Shown here piece by piece: positions 35,283 to 43,822 of a stretch of DNA of 64,000 bases (the first letter of the stretch is position 1; every line of letters begins with the position of its first letter). The notes below the pieces were generated by a model. It did no database searches, was not told where the DNA came from, and worked only from the letters and a program-made list of their open reading frames with translations. The position numbers and the translations under genes were made by a program. This DNA is from JAAZBV01 sp964460435 (lineage in GTDB: Bacteria; Desulfobacterota; DSM-4660; Desulfatiglandales; HGW-15). The stretch is taken from positions 18,335 to 82,334 of the forward strand of contig CAYWRH010000003.1 of NCBI GenBank assembly GCA_964460435.1. Reading direction: 5' to 3'.

Positions 35283-36992
35283 ATGAACAGATTATTATCA
35301 GCATTTAATATTGTGCTTCTGGCTTTCTTGGCTGTCCCGTCTCTATCCATGGCTCAAAGCGCAGGAGATACCGGAACAGAGAAACAAGTTCAATACGAGG
35401 CATTGAGCCCCTGGGCAGATGTGGACCCGATTCCGGTGCGTGGAATCTCTCCCAGACTTGATAGCCTGAAAGGGAAAAAGATCGGGTTATACGTCAACAC
35501 TAAACGCGCAGCCATGCCGATCGCAAAATCAGTTGATAAGAGACTGAAGGAGATGTACCCCGATATCCAGACAATAATTTATCAATCTACAGAACCTAAT
35601 GTGAATGAGATCGAGACAAAGAACAAGGAAAAATTCACCGAATGGCTAAAGGGCATTGACGCTGCGATTGCCCTGGTGGGTGACTGAGGCTCCTGCACAA
35701 AGTACCTCGTCTATACAGGAATATCAGTCGAGGACTTTGGCAAGCCGGTCGTGTTACTGGCAAATAATGGCTTTATCAACGACGCCCATTCAGCCGCATC
35801 AAGCAAAGGTATGCCCGGGATCAGGATTATTGGAGAGACAGTGCCCTGCGAATCTACCGTCATTTCAGATATAGAAAAAGGGGTAGCGGAAGTAATGAAG
35901 GAGGTGGTTGATGCCCTTGTAAGGCCTCTTACTGCAGATGAGAAATCCCCGAAACAGCAGACAGGCAAAACCCCAAGGGTCGCCTTTAAGGGAACCCTTC
36001 AGGAGATAAACCAGTTCTTTTACCGCAAGGGGTGGGGCGATGGCCTGCCCATTATTCCGCCTACAGAGGAGGCGGTTAAGGAGATGCTTAAAGGGACCGA
36101 TCTGCCCCCGGATCATATTGTGGCAAAAATCATCCCGAGAAAGGGAAAGGCCACTGTCGAGAAGATAGCTATCAATGCTGTGATGGCTGGCGCTCTACCC
36201 ACCCACATGCCTGTCCTGATTGCAACAGTGGAGGCCTTTTCCGATCCAAAGGCCAGGTTTGATACATTTGAGGTTAGCACAGGTTCATGGGCCCCATCCC
36301 TGACCATAAACGGCCCTATCAGAAGAGATATACATATCAATTCCGGTTCCGGCTCGCTTAGTCCGGGGAATATTGCCAATTCTGCAATAGGAAGGGCAGT
36401 TGGCCTTATTGTCAAGAATATCGGCGGGGCAAGAAAGGCCGTTGAGGATATGGGAGTAATAGGTAACCCTGGCAAGTACAGTCTTGTGATTGGCGAGGAT
36501 GAAGAGAATAGCCCCTGGGAGCCACTCAGTGTTGAGCGCGGCTTTAAAAGGGAAGAGAGCACTGTAACAGTCTTCTTTCCAAACACCTTTATCCAGACAG
36601 TACCCGGAGGAACAGATGCAAAGGGAATTCTTGATACCCTTGTAACCATGGGCACTACAAGCATGTCGAGCGTCATACTGATTCCCTCATGGGCAAAGGT
36701 TTTATCAGGTGAAGGGTATACAAAGCAGATGGTCAAGGATTACATAGCACAACACAGCAAGCCCGTTGTAATCTCAGGTTTTGAAACCATAACGAATCCC
36801 GATAAAATGGATACAGAAAACCTCATGATCCTGGTAGCTGGCGGGCCCGGTTCGTTTATAGGCCTGTTAAAGAGCGTTGGCCCTGGTTTTTTCAACAACG
36901 CCCTTGTAACAAAAAAGATCGTGCTACCAAAGGATTGGAACAAACTGGTTGCAAAATACAGCAATCTTGTGCCGGTTTATGAGAGGTACTGA
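35283..36992 (+). CDS. UGSC-family selenoprotein, exported, read through UGA
   Basis: The frame from 35283 meets TGA at 35685-35687 and stays open in the same frame to 36992, giving 569 residues with selenocysteine 135. The context is VGD-U-GSC-TKYLVYTG, the exact motif that names the UGSC (seleno)protein family; Cys138 would be the resolving partner. A Sec signal peptide (LLAFLAVPSLSMAQS) puts it outside the cytoplasm. The UGSC domain spans about residues 55-220. A second conserved domain follows (about 240-569; FFYRKGWGDGLPIIPPTEEAV, KGKATVEKIAINAVMAGALP, GNIANSAIGRA). A hairpin suited to a bacterial SECIS lies just after the UGA. The whole gene is usually broken into two by automatic annotation. 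Function is unknown; a redox role is likely. The glycyl radical enzyme starts 19 bases later. Confidence 0.88.
35698..35739 (+). promoter_or_regulatory. Candidate bacterial SECIS hairpin
   Basis: Ten bases after the UGA, CAAAGTACCTCG (35698-35709) pairs with CGAGGACTTTG (35729-35739) with a single bulged A. CTATA (35711-35715) can then pair with TATCAG (35722-35727, one bulge), leaving the six-base loop CAGGAA. The loop lies about 28 bases from the UGA, inside the 16-37 base range known for bacterial SECIS elements, and holds two G. Confidence 0.75.
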
Positions 36993-37011
36993 TGTCAGGA
37001 AAGGTTAAATA

Positions 37012-39414
37012 ATGAAAGAGTATCTCTCCAGGATTGTCAGGGGGAATTTCCCCCTGTGCTTTGAAAAGGCGCGCCTTATTACGGAATCTTTTATAAAGAC
37101 AGAAGGTGAGCCAGCCATAATCCGGTATGCAAAGGCCCATGCCAATGTCCTTGAAAATATCAGTGTAATTATTGATAAGGATGAACTCTTTGTTGGTGAA
37201 GGGGCGAGCAAACCCTGGGGCGCTGAGATTGATCCGTTCCTGGGCATATGGAAAGAGGAGGCAATTAGGGGCGCAGTGGAAGAGGGAATTATCTCGATGG
37301 ATGATTCAGACTGGCCCCTTATGCGCGAGCTTGGCAGCTACTGGGCAAAAAGATGTTCCGAGTATGCGCAGTCAAAGCTGCTTGATGAGAGATTTTTCAA
37401 TTACCTCAGGGTTGGCATTACATTGCCGCCCATGAAAAACAGGGATGAGTTCAGGGGCGCATATGCTGGCAGCGGCCTCTGCCTCTCATTTAACTTTACC
37501 GATTGTTATACAGACTTTTCGCGATGGATGAAGGGGCTTAACCCCATAATAGGGGAGATAGATGAAGAGCTTAAAAATCTCAGATTTTTATCTCTGGAGG
37601 CTGTTAACAAAAAACAGTTTCTGGTTGCTTCGCTTATTGTGCTGAAGGCAATAGTCCGGTTTGCAGAAAGATATGCTGAAGAGGCTGAAAGACTGGCCGC
37701 TATAGAAGCAGATGGTGCGTGCAGAAAAAATCTAAAACGTATTGCCACAGCCTGCCGAATTGTTCCGGCCAATCCGCCCGGGAATTTCTATCAGGCCATG
37801 CAGTCCTTATGGTTCAACCAGATCCTGTCTACACCCAGCTCAACACATAATTTCGGCAGGTTTGATCAGTATATGTACCCCTTCTATAAAAAGGATAGGG
37901 ATGAGGGAAAGATCACGGATGAAGAGGTACTGGATCTTTTGTGCGAACTGCGGGTAAAGAGCATGCGGCCTGAAAATATCAAGCTTTCAGCGGCCAAACG
38001 TTCACAGCACTCAGGGTTTGCCAAATGGCGAAATATGACAATCGGCGGCGTAACTTCTGATGGTAAAGATGCGAGTAATGAACTGACATGGCTCGTGCTT
38101 GAAGCGGCAAACCGTGTGAGAACACCTCACCACACTATTACCATGAGGGTGCATGATAAAACACCCGAAGATCTGATGCTCAAGGCGCTTGAGGTGGTAA
38201 AAACCGGTATTGGAATGCCTGCATTTGCGCTGGATAAATCCTTTATTGATTATATGACTTCAGGCGGAATCCCCCTGAATGAGGCGCGTGACTATCACCT
38301 TGCTGGTTGTGTGGACCCTGCCATTCCTGGCAAACAGAGTTTTCTGGCAGGTCTCTTTTTTGTGGTTCCAAAGGTGCTTGAGATCTTTCTAAATAACGGG
38401 ATAGACCCACGAACAGGGCTCAATATCGGGCCGGACATATCTGATGTTGAAACCTTTAAAACCTTTAGCGATTTCTATGATGGCTTTAAGAAATATCTCA
38501 AACATTTTATCGGCATATGGCATGAACACAGCTTTCTAGTCTCAGGGCGATCCGGGGATGTATATGGATATAACGATATCGTTGAAATGGTTGAAACGCT
38601 TCTTATGCAGGACGGGGTCAGGATGGGTAAGCCGCTCTCAAACAGGGACGCTGTGCCCCCATACGATTTCAGGGCTGTAATGATACCGGTTGGGGCAATT
38701 AACACAGCCGATTCGCTTGCAGCCATTAAACAGCTTGTATTCGAAACAAGGCAGATTACCCTTAAAGAGCTGAAACAGGCCCTGAGCGCTAACTGGGAAG
38801 GCCATGATGATATCAGGAGATTGTGCCTGAAGTCGCCCAAATACGGAAACGACAATGATTATGCAGACTCTATTGCAGCAGACCTCTATAATTTTTTCCT
38901 TAAGGAGGAATCAAATTACCATTCCTTTGGAAGGCCTGTAAACGCAAAGGTGAGGGGAATTGGAGGCGCCTCCATTTCATCCATGTTTGCGGGCGGGTCA
39001 ATTATCGGGGCCACACCTGACGGCAGATATGCCGGAACAACATTATCTGACGGAACAGTATCTCCTGCCCAGGGCATGGACAAAAAGGGTCCCACAGCCA
39101 TGCTGAGGAGTGCCGCAAAAATCAACCAGGCAGCATGTTCATCTGCGCTTCTTAACATCAAGCTGCACCCGTCCTTTATTGGAGGCAGAGAAGGGCTTGC
39201 AAAACTCGGAATGCTTATAAAAACCTATGCCGGTATGGGCGGCAAGTGGGTACAGCTAAATGTAGTTGGAAACGAGGAGTTGCTCGATGCACAGCAGCAC
39301 CCGGAGAATCACAGGGATCTGATTGTAAGGGTTGCAGGATACAGCGCCTATTTTACTGATCTTGGCAAAGGGGTGCAGGATGATATCATCCGGCGTATGG
39401 AAGTGGCCATTTGA
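37012..39414 (+). CDS. Glycyl radical enzyme of unknown substrate
   Basis: 800 residues, the usual length for the dehydratase/lyase branch of the pyruvate formate-lyase superfamily. The radical site is Gly776 in RVAGYSAYF near the C-terminus and the thiyl residue is Cys433 in LAGCVDP. In the glycerol, choline, hydroxyproline and isethionate enzymes the motif is Cys-X-Glu, where Glu is the base; here it is Cys-Val-Asp (Asp435). There is no signal peptide. No radical SAM activase is encoded nearby, although one must exist. It follows the selenoprotein by 19 bases and is part of the same run. The reaction cannot be named: dehydration, C-N, C-S or C-C cleavage are all open. Confidence 0.9.
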   Translation: MKEYLSRIVRGNFPLCFEKARLITESFIKTEGEPAIIRYAKAHANVLENISVIIDKDELFVGEGASKPWGAEIDPFLGIWKEEAIRGAVEEGIISMDDSDWPLMRELGSYWAKRCSEYAQSKLLDERFFNYLRVGITLPPMKNRDEFRGAYAGSGLCLSFNFTDCYTDFSRWMKGLNPIIGEIDEELKNLRFLSLEAVNKKQFLVASLIVLKAIVRFAERYAEEAERLAAIEADGACRKNLKRIATACRIVPANPPGNFYQAMQSLWFNQILSTPSSTHNFGRFDQYMYPFYKKDRDEGKITDEEVLDLLCELRVKSMRPENIKLSAAKRSQHSGFAKWRNMTIGGVTSDGKDASNELTWLVLEAANRVRTPHHTITMRVHDKTPEDLMLKALEVVKTGIGMPAFALDKSFIDYMTSGGIPLNEARDYHLAGCVDPAIPGKQSFLAGLFFVVPKVLEIFLNNGIDPRTGLNIGPDISDVETFKTFSDFYDGFKKYLKHFIGIWHEHSFLVSGRSGDVYGYNDIVEMVETLLMQDGVRMGKPLSNRDAVPPYDFRAVMIPVGAINTADSLAAIKQLVFETRQITLKELKQALSANWEGHDDIRRLCLKSPKYGNDNDYADSIAADLYNFFLKEESNYHSFGRPVNAKVRGIGGASISSMFAGGSIIGATPDGRYAGTTLSDGTVSPAQGMDKKGPTAMLRSAAKINQAACSSALLNIKLHPSFIGGREGLAKLGMLIKTYAGMGGKWVQLNVVGNEELLDAQQHPENHRDLIVRVAGYSAYFTDLGKGVQDDIIRRMEVAI

Positions 39415-39475
39415 CCTGTTATCTATTCCTGTCTCGATATAGACTGAAAATTTTATTATGAAAGGAGAGATCAAA

Positions 39476-39583
39476 ATGAGACAAAAAATTGTATCTGTTC
39501 TGATATTTTTCCTTTCTGTCAGTGTAACCTGTTTCACCCGAAAAGGCCAGGCTTCAATCAGTTCAAACAACATATACAATTAA
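39476..39583 (+). CDS. Small signal-peptide-like protein or remnant
   Basis: 35 residues, too short for most gene finders. A good ribosome site (AAAGGAGAG) precedes the ATG, and the product is a signal peptide (VSVLIFFLSVSVTCF) with only 15 residues after it. The next gene starts 13 bases later and also encodes an exported protein. It may be a truncated secreted protein or a small membrane peptide. Confidence 0.4.
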   Translation: MRQKIVSVLIFFLSVSVTCFTRKGQASISSNNIYN

Positions 39584-39596
39584 AGGAGAAAATCAC

Positions 39597-40526
39597 ATGA
39601 AAAACATTTTCATCAATATCTTTGTATTTGTATCTTTTTCACTTTTCTGCTCTTTTTCTATGTGCAGTGATGCATCTGCCTCAACCGGCAAAATGGACTC
39701 AGCCCTTCTGATAAAGGTGATGGATCACTATCTTGGCCAGCTTGTAAAAAACAATCCTGAAGCTCTTTTGGTCGCAAAGGATCTCAAGGTCACAGAGAAC
39801 GGTTACCCCATTAAGCTTGGCAAAGGGCTCTTTCAGACGGCAAAGGAGATAACCTACAGACAATATATGACAGACCCCTCAACGAATCAGGTTATGGTAT
39901 TTGGCGTGGTAAAGGAATCTATGCTCCTTGCAAATTTCATGGTTCGATTAAAGGTTGTTAAAGACAAGATCACAGAGATTGAGACAATTGTTTCAAGAAA
40001 AGATGAGGCATCATTTGCCAGCCCTGAAGCGCTTAAAGAGCCAAGACCCATATACGCAAAGGTGCTTTCCGAATCGGAGCGTTCTTCACGCGATAAACTT
40101 ATAAAAATTGCGAACAGCTATTTTGACGGCATAGAACAAAACACAGGCGGGATAGTGCCATTCCACAAGGATTGCAACCGTTTTGAAAATGGCACCCAGA
40201 CCACCAATAACCCGGCCACGATTGCGACTGGATGTAAAGAACAGTTTGATAACAAGGTATACGCCTATATCACTGAGGTCAGAGACCGGCGCTTTCTGAT
40301 GGCTGATGAGGAAAAGGGGCTGGTATTTGGCATATTCATTTTTGATATGCCCGGCAAAAGGGAAGACTTTAAATATTTTCCAACACCCTTTGATGAACTT
40401 CCAGCCAGATTCTACAAGCCAAGGTCCCTGATACTTGCTGAGATGTTCAAGATTGTCGATGGACAAATCCTCTCTATTGAAGCAGTAATGGTTAATGCAC
40501 CCTTCGGGGCTGTATCAGGCTGGTAA
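39597..40526 (+). CDS. Secreted protein, NTF2-like (DUF8021-like), unknown function
   Basis: 309 residues. The signal peptide ends near SMCSDASAS. The body has two related parts (about 30-140 and 165-309). The second closes with LAEMFKIVDGQILSIEAVMVNAPFGAVSGW, a tail that I associate from memory with DUF8021-type proteins of NTF2-like fold; this assignment is not certain. Such folds often bind small hydrophobic molecules or are lyases/isomerases. It lies between the glycyl radical enzyme and the second UGSC protein, with a TTAAAGGAGAA ribosome site, and shares export with the selenoprotein. A role on the extracytoplasmic side of the same pathway is plausible. Confidence 0.7.
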   Translation: MKNIFINIFVFVSFSLFCSFSMCSDASASTGKMDSALLIKVMDHYLGQLVKNNPEALLVAKDLKVTENGYPIKLGKGLFQTAKEITYRQYMTDPSTNQVMVFGVVKESMLLANFMVRLKVVKDKITEIETIVSRKDEASFASPEALKEPRPIYAKVLSESERSSRDKLIKIANSYFDGIEQNTGGIVPFHKDCNRFENGTQTTNNPATIATGCKEQFDNKVYAYITEVRDRRFLMADEEKGLVFGIFIFDMPGKREDFKYFPTPFDELPARFYKPRSLILAEMFKIVDGQILSIEAVMVNAPFGAVSGW

Positions 40527-40702
40527 TGTAAGAATGCAACAAGAGTGTCTGGAAAATGTTCCGTAGCGCTAATTGCTTAATATGCAGATTCGAGTTGAGT
40601 ATATTTTATGCCTTGCAGTATACACTCCATGACTGTCTGTAATGGCGACAATGCCTCTAAAGTTAGCCCCATGAGGTCTGAAAACCGGAAGGAGATGAGG
40701 AT

Positions 40703-42427
40703 ATGCCTTTAGAAAGGTTTGAATTAAGAGTGCTTAACCCGAGGGGTGAGACCGAAAAAAATCCTGTTATGCCTGCATCTCCCCGCCTTAAGGGTCTGAA
40801 GGGAAAAAGGATCGGGATAATAAGGATAAGGATTCAGGCAGGCGAAATACTGTTCCCTTATCTGGAAAAGGCATTAAGGGAGCAGGCCCCGGACACCATG
40901 TGGGAGATACTGGATATACCATTATCAGAAAATGGCGATGAAAGGGCAGAGAGGATCAGGGAGACGGTTCAGAAATATGACGGCATTGTTATTTCCATGG
41001 CAATATCAGGGGGCAGCACAACAAGGCTCACACCAGATGCGGTGTTTATTGAGAAGATGGGGATACCTGCTGCCTTTATAGTAACCAGATGTTTTGAGAC
41101 TACTGCAAGATATTTTGCCCGGAGTCAGGGTCTTCTGGATGTAGCCGTAGCCCCCTTTGCCTTTGATTATGTGCCCCCGGCAGATGAAATAGTAAGGCTG
41201 AATCTGGCGGATGACCTTGCAGCCAAAGTTATCCACTCCCTCACCGAATGGTGCCCAGGGCCACCTGTTATTGAACCTGTGACCGAAAGGGTGCTCACCT
41301 ACACAGGCATTTCTTATATGGATGCTTATGAAGGGATGGAAAAATCTTTTCTAAAGCATGGCTGGAGTGACGGCTTACCGATAGTGCCACCCACCAGGGA
41401 GGCCGTTAACAGAATGCTTGAGGGGACAGAGCTTTCTCCTGAACATCTTATTGCTGTGTTTCCTCCTGGACAGGGAAAGGCAACAGTAGAAAAAATTGCT
41501 GTTAATGCTGTAATGGCAGGCTGTCTGCCCCAGTATATGCCCCTTATCCTTGCTGCTGTTGATGCTATTATTGACCCGGCCTTTGATCTTGTTGGTGTCC
41601 AGTCAACATCAGGGCAGCTTGCGCCCCTGTTGATAGTAAGCGGCCAGAAACTGATTGAAAAACTTAATATAAATGACAGTTACTGCACCCTTGGCCCGGG
41701 CTGGCGGGCTAACAGCTCAATAGGCAGGGCGCTTAAACTTATAATGATGAACATCGGTCACACCTGGCCCGGTATCAACGATATGAAGGCATTCGGTAAT
41801 CCGTTCAGGTATGTCACCCTCATAGGTGAGAATGAAGCAGCATATTCAGGTGCATGGGAACCCTTAAGGGTTACTGAAGGTTATTCAAAAGATCAGCCCA
41901 CATTGAGCGTGATGCCTGCCATGTCATGGCAGCCTGACCTTGTGCTGCCCACTCCACCGGGCGTTGAAAGGATAATCGAACACATAACACTTCAGGCAAA
42001 GGCAAAATATGACCGTTATGCAAATAACTGTTACTGCAATAATCTGGTACTGATATCACCCACTGCCTTTGATGCCATCCGCAGGGAAGGGGTGTCACAA
42101 AAGGAGCTGAAGCAGGCATTATATGAAAGGATTCAACTGCCAGGCTCTAAGGTTTTTGATGGCAGAGAGAGGATAGGGCTTATTAAATTCCCCAAATGGG
42201 TGGTTGATAAACATAAAGCAGACCCTGAAGCACCTGTGCCCATACTGATGAGCCCTGAGAGCCTTAAGATCTGTGTAACAGGAGGTCCTGGGCCTGATAT
42301 GATCGCCTATATAGGCACATGGGGGTATGGGCCTTCCCACTTTATTACCAAACCAATAAAGATACCTTCAGACTGGGATGAACTGCTGGAAAAATACAGG
42401 GGATGGGAAAGCCCAACTGTGAAGTGA
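40703..42427 (+). CDS. UGSC-like protein without selenocysteine or active Cys
   Basis: 574 residues and no signal peptide, so probably cytoplasmic. It matches the selenoprotein over its full length: LKGLKGKRIGIIRI to LDSLKGKKIGLYVN, then SFLKHGWSDGLPIVPPTREAV, GKATVEKIAVNAVMAGCLP and NSSIGRALKLI in the second domain. At the position of UGSC it has Gly103-Gly-Ser-Thr106, so both redox residues are gone. The rest of the site may bind the same ligand without redox chemistry. It is preceded by AAGGAGA. The 176 bases between it and the NTF2-like gene hold nothing recognisable, so it may have its own promoter. Function unknown. Confidence 0.82.
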   Translation: MPLERFELRVLNPRGETEKNPVMPASPRLKGLKGKRIGIIRIRIQAGEILFPYLEKALREQAPDTMWEILDIPLSENGDERAERIRETVQKYDGIVISMAISGGSTTRLTPDAVFIEKMGIPAAFIVTRCFETTARYFARSQGLLDVAVAPFAFDYVPPADEIVRLNLADDLAAKVIHSLTEWCPGPPVIEPVTERVLTYTGISYMDAYEGMEKSFLKHGWSDGLPIVPPTREAVNRMLEGTELSPEHLIAVFPPGQGKATVEKIAVNAVMAGCLPQYMPLILAAVDAIIDPAFDLVGVQSTSGQLAPLLIVSGQKLIEKLNINDSYCTLGPGWRANSSIGRALKLIMMNIGHTWPGINDMKAFGNPFRYVTLIGENEAAYSGAWEPLRVTEGYSKDQPTLSVMPAMSWQPDLVLPTPPGVERIIEHITLQAKAKYDRYANNCYCNNLVLISPTAFDAIRREGVSQKELKQALYERIQLPGSKVFDGRERIGLIKFPKWVVDKHKADPEAPVPILMSPESLKICVTGGPGPDMIAYIGTWGYGPSHFITKPIKIPSDWDELLEKYRGWESPTVK

Positions 42428-42430
42428 ATT

Positions 42431-42525
42431 CCCCGCGTCATTCCCCGACTCGCTTGCCGACATAGTCTTGGCGGCGTCCCGATCAGGCTCCCCAAACACC
42501 TCATTTCCGACTCGATCGGGAATCC
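42431..42525. repeat. Degenerate dispersed repeat (CGTCATTCC type)
   Basis: The stretch is rich in CGTCATTCC, CCGACTCG and GATCGGGAATCC words, which make up the short palindromic intergenic repeats common in Deltaproteobacteria. It appears broken into at least two partial copies. No gene is seen in 42428-42694. Confidence 0.45.
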
Positions 42526-42694
42526 ATCTGTTTTTCGCAGGGGCGTGATTTCGTCCTGCCTTAGCTTTAGCAGCAGCGGATTATTCCCAACCTCTCTTTA
42601 ATTTTATCTATATATTAACTGCTGAAGCGATTTTCTCAAATGTTTAGAAACCTATTGCCTCTATGTAGACCTATTGCTTTTTTGCTCTTTATTA

Positions 42695-43006
42695 TCAAGG
42701 CTGCGCATCTTTTTGAACAGCCTGGGCTACCAATTTTACACCAAGTGCAGAGCATACACGGCTTATTGTATCAAAACGCGGGTGTGAGTTTGGCCGCAGG
42801 GCTTTGTATAGTGCCTCTCTTGATATCCCTGCAGCATTGGCCACCTCAGTCATACCTCTTGCCCGTGCAGCTACTCCAAGGGCGTGTGCCAGCTCTCCCG
42901 GGTCTCCATCTTCAATAACGATCGTCAAGTATGCGGCTATATCCTCTTCACTTTTCAGGTGCGCCGCCATATCAAAATCCGGCATTTCTGATATTTTTTT
43001 TCCCAT
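42695..43006 (-). CDS. HigA-type antitoxin
   Basis: 103 residues of the addiction-module antidote family with a C-terminal helix-turn-helix: ARGMTEVANAAGISREALYKAL, then PRFDTISRVCSALGVKL. The N-terminal part (FDMAAHLKSEEDIAAYL) is typical of the group. It follows the toxin by 3 bases and should neutralise it and repress the operon by binding the palindrome at 43316. Confidence 0.9.
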   Translation of the reverse strand: MGKKISEMPDFDMAAHLKSEEDIAAYLTIVIEDGDPGELAHALGVAARARGMTEVANAAGISREALYKALRPNSHPRFDTISRVCSALGVKLVAQAVQKDAQP

Positions 43007-43009
43007 ACT

Positions 43010-43306
43010 TTAATCCTCCAATTCGGCAGCCATTTTTATAGCCTTTGCAATATCTGCTGCCTGTGTTTTCTTTCCACCACCAGCCAACATCACAATCATA
43101 GTTTCTCCCCTCTGGGCGTAATACATCCGCCAGCCCTGACCGAAATGCTCCCTCATTTCAAAAACACCAGCAGCAACAGCCTTGATATCTCCAAGATTCC
43201 CATTCTGTGCCCTGTCAATTCGGCGAGCCAACCGAATCCTAGTCATTCGGTCCTTTATCCCGTCGAGACATTTATCAAAATCAGGTGTTGTTTTGATCGT
43301 AATCAT
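43010..43306 (-). CDS. RelE/HigB-family toxin
   Basis: 98 residues, Gp49-like RelE superfamily. Family features are the N-terminal FDKCLDGIKDRMTRIRLARRIDRAQNG helix pair, the core VFEMREHFGQGWRMYY strand set and GGGKKTQAADIAKA near the end. It is an mRNA-cutting toxin by family. Toxin first, antitoxin second is the HigBA order. It sits at the edge of a gene-poor stretch with remnants, a usual place for such modules. Confidence 0.9.
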   Translation of the reverse strand: MITIKTTPDFDKCLDGIKDRMTRIRLARRIDRAQNGNLGDIKAVAAGVFEMREHFGQGWRMYYAQRGETMIVMLAGGGKKTQAADIAKAIKMAAELED

Positions 43307-43315
43307 GGAATGATT

Positions 43316-43331
43316 GTAATCGATCGATTAC
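43316..43331. promoter_or_regulatory. Operator of the toxin-antitoxin operon
   Basis: GTAATCGATCGATTAC is a perfect 16-base palindrome that ends 10 bases before the toxin ATG. A further half-site (GATCGTAATC) overlaps the start codon. Antitoxins of this family bind such sites. Confidence 0.65.
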
Positions 43332-43506
43332 GATTTATCAACATGTTTTTGTCGCAATCTTTTTTTGTTTTGATCCCAGGATTCCACAGTTATTCGGATG
43401 GCGATTCCATAAGGCAATGGAGTCTAAGGCAATGGTGCCTACACTTTTCACAATAAAAAAATTAATCGTTTTGTTCTTTGAAAATTGAATATTAAAACTG
43501 GTGTGA

Positions 43507-43710
43507 GAAAAATCCAATGATCCCAGCGGGAGTTACAATCAGGGTTATCAATATGCCCTTGCAGGGAACATGGCCAACAAAAGAGGTATTGTCGGGTGGG
43601 GTGTGCTGACATTGGAATCTGCTGTTAACAGACCAAGGGTAAGACCAAAAAGTGTTAGGTTTGATGCTGAAGTAGCAGGCATAGCCAATAGAAGCATAAT
43701 AAATAACTAG
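43507..43710 (+). pseudogene. Probable C-terminal gene remnant
   Basis: Within the 491-base stretch 43332-43822, which has no intact gene, a 67-codon frame without a good start reads like real protein (YALAGNMANKRGIVGWGVL, then RPKSVRFDAEVAGIANRS). There is no ribosome site at its only ATG (43570). I do not recognise the family. It is most likely the end of a decayed gene. Confidence 0.35.
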
Positions 43711-43822
43711 GATCAGAAGCCAGTACAGATAACCTATCAGGGAGTAACTGTTTTATCTGCTGAATATATTCACAAATCCCTTTAACCTTCATCTACTAAA
43801 ATATACTATAAACTCTGTAATT

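Noticed and set aside
35751..36992. Separate gene starting at the first usable codon after the UGA
   Set aside because: It has no ribosome site, would lose the conserved GSC part, and lies in the same frame as the upstream ORF. One recoded gene explains both.
42428..42694. Insertion sequence remnant
   Set aside because: Only short palindromic repeat words are present, with no transposase fragment or flanking direct repeat.
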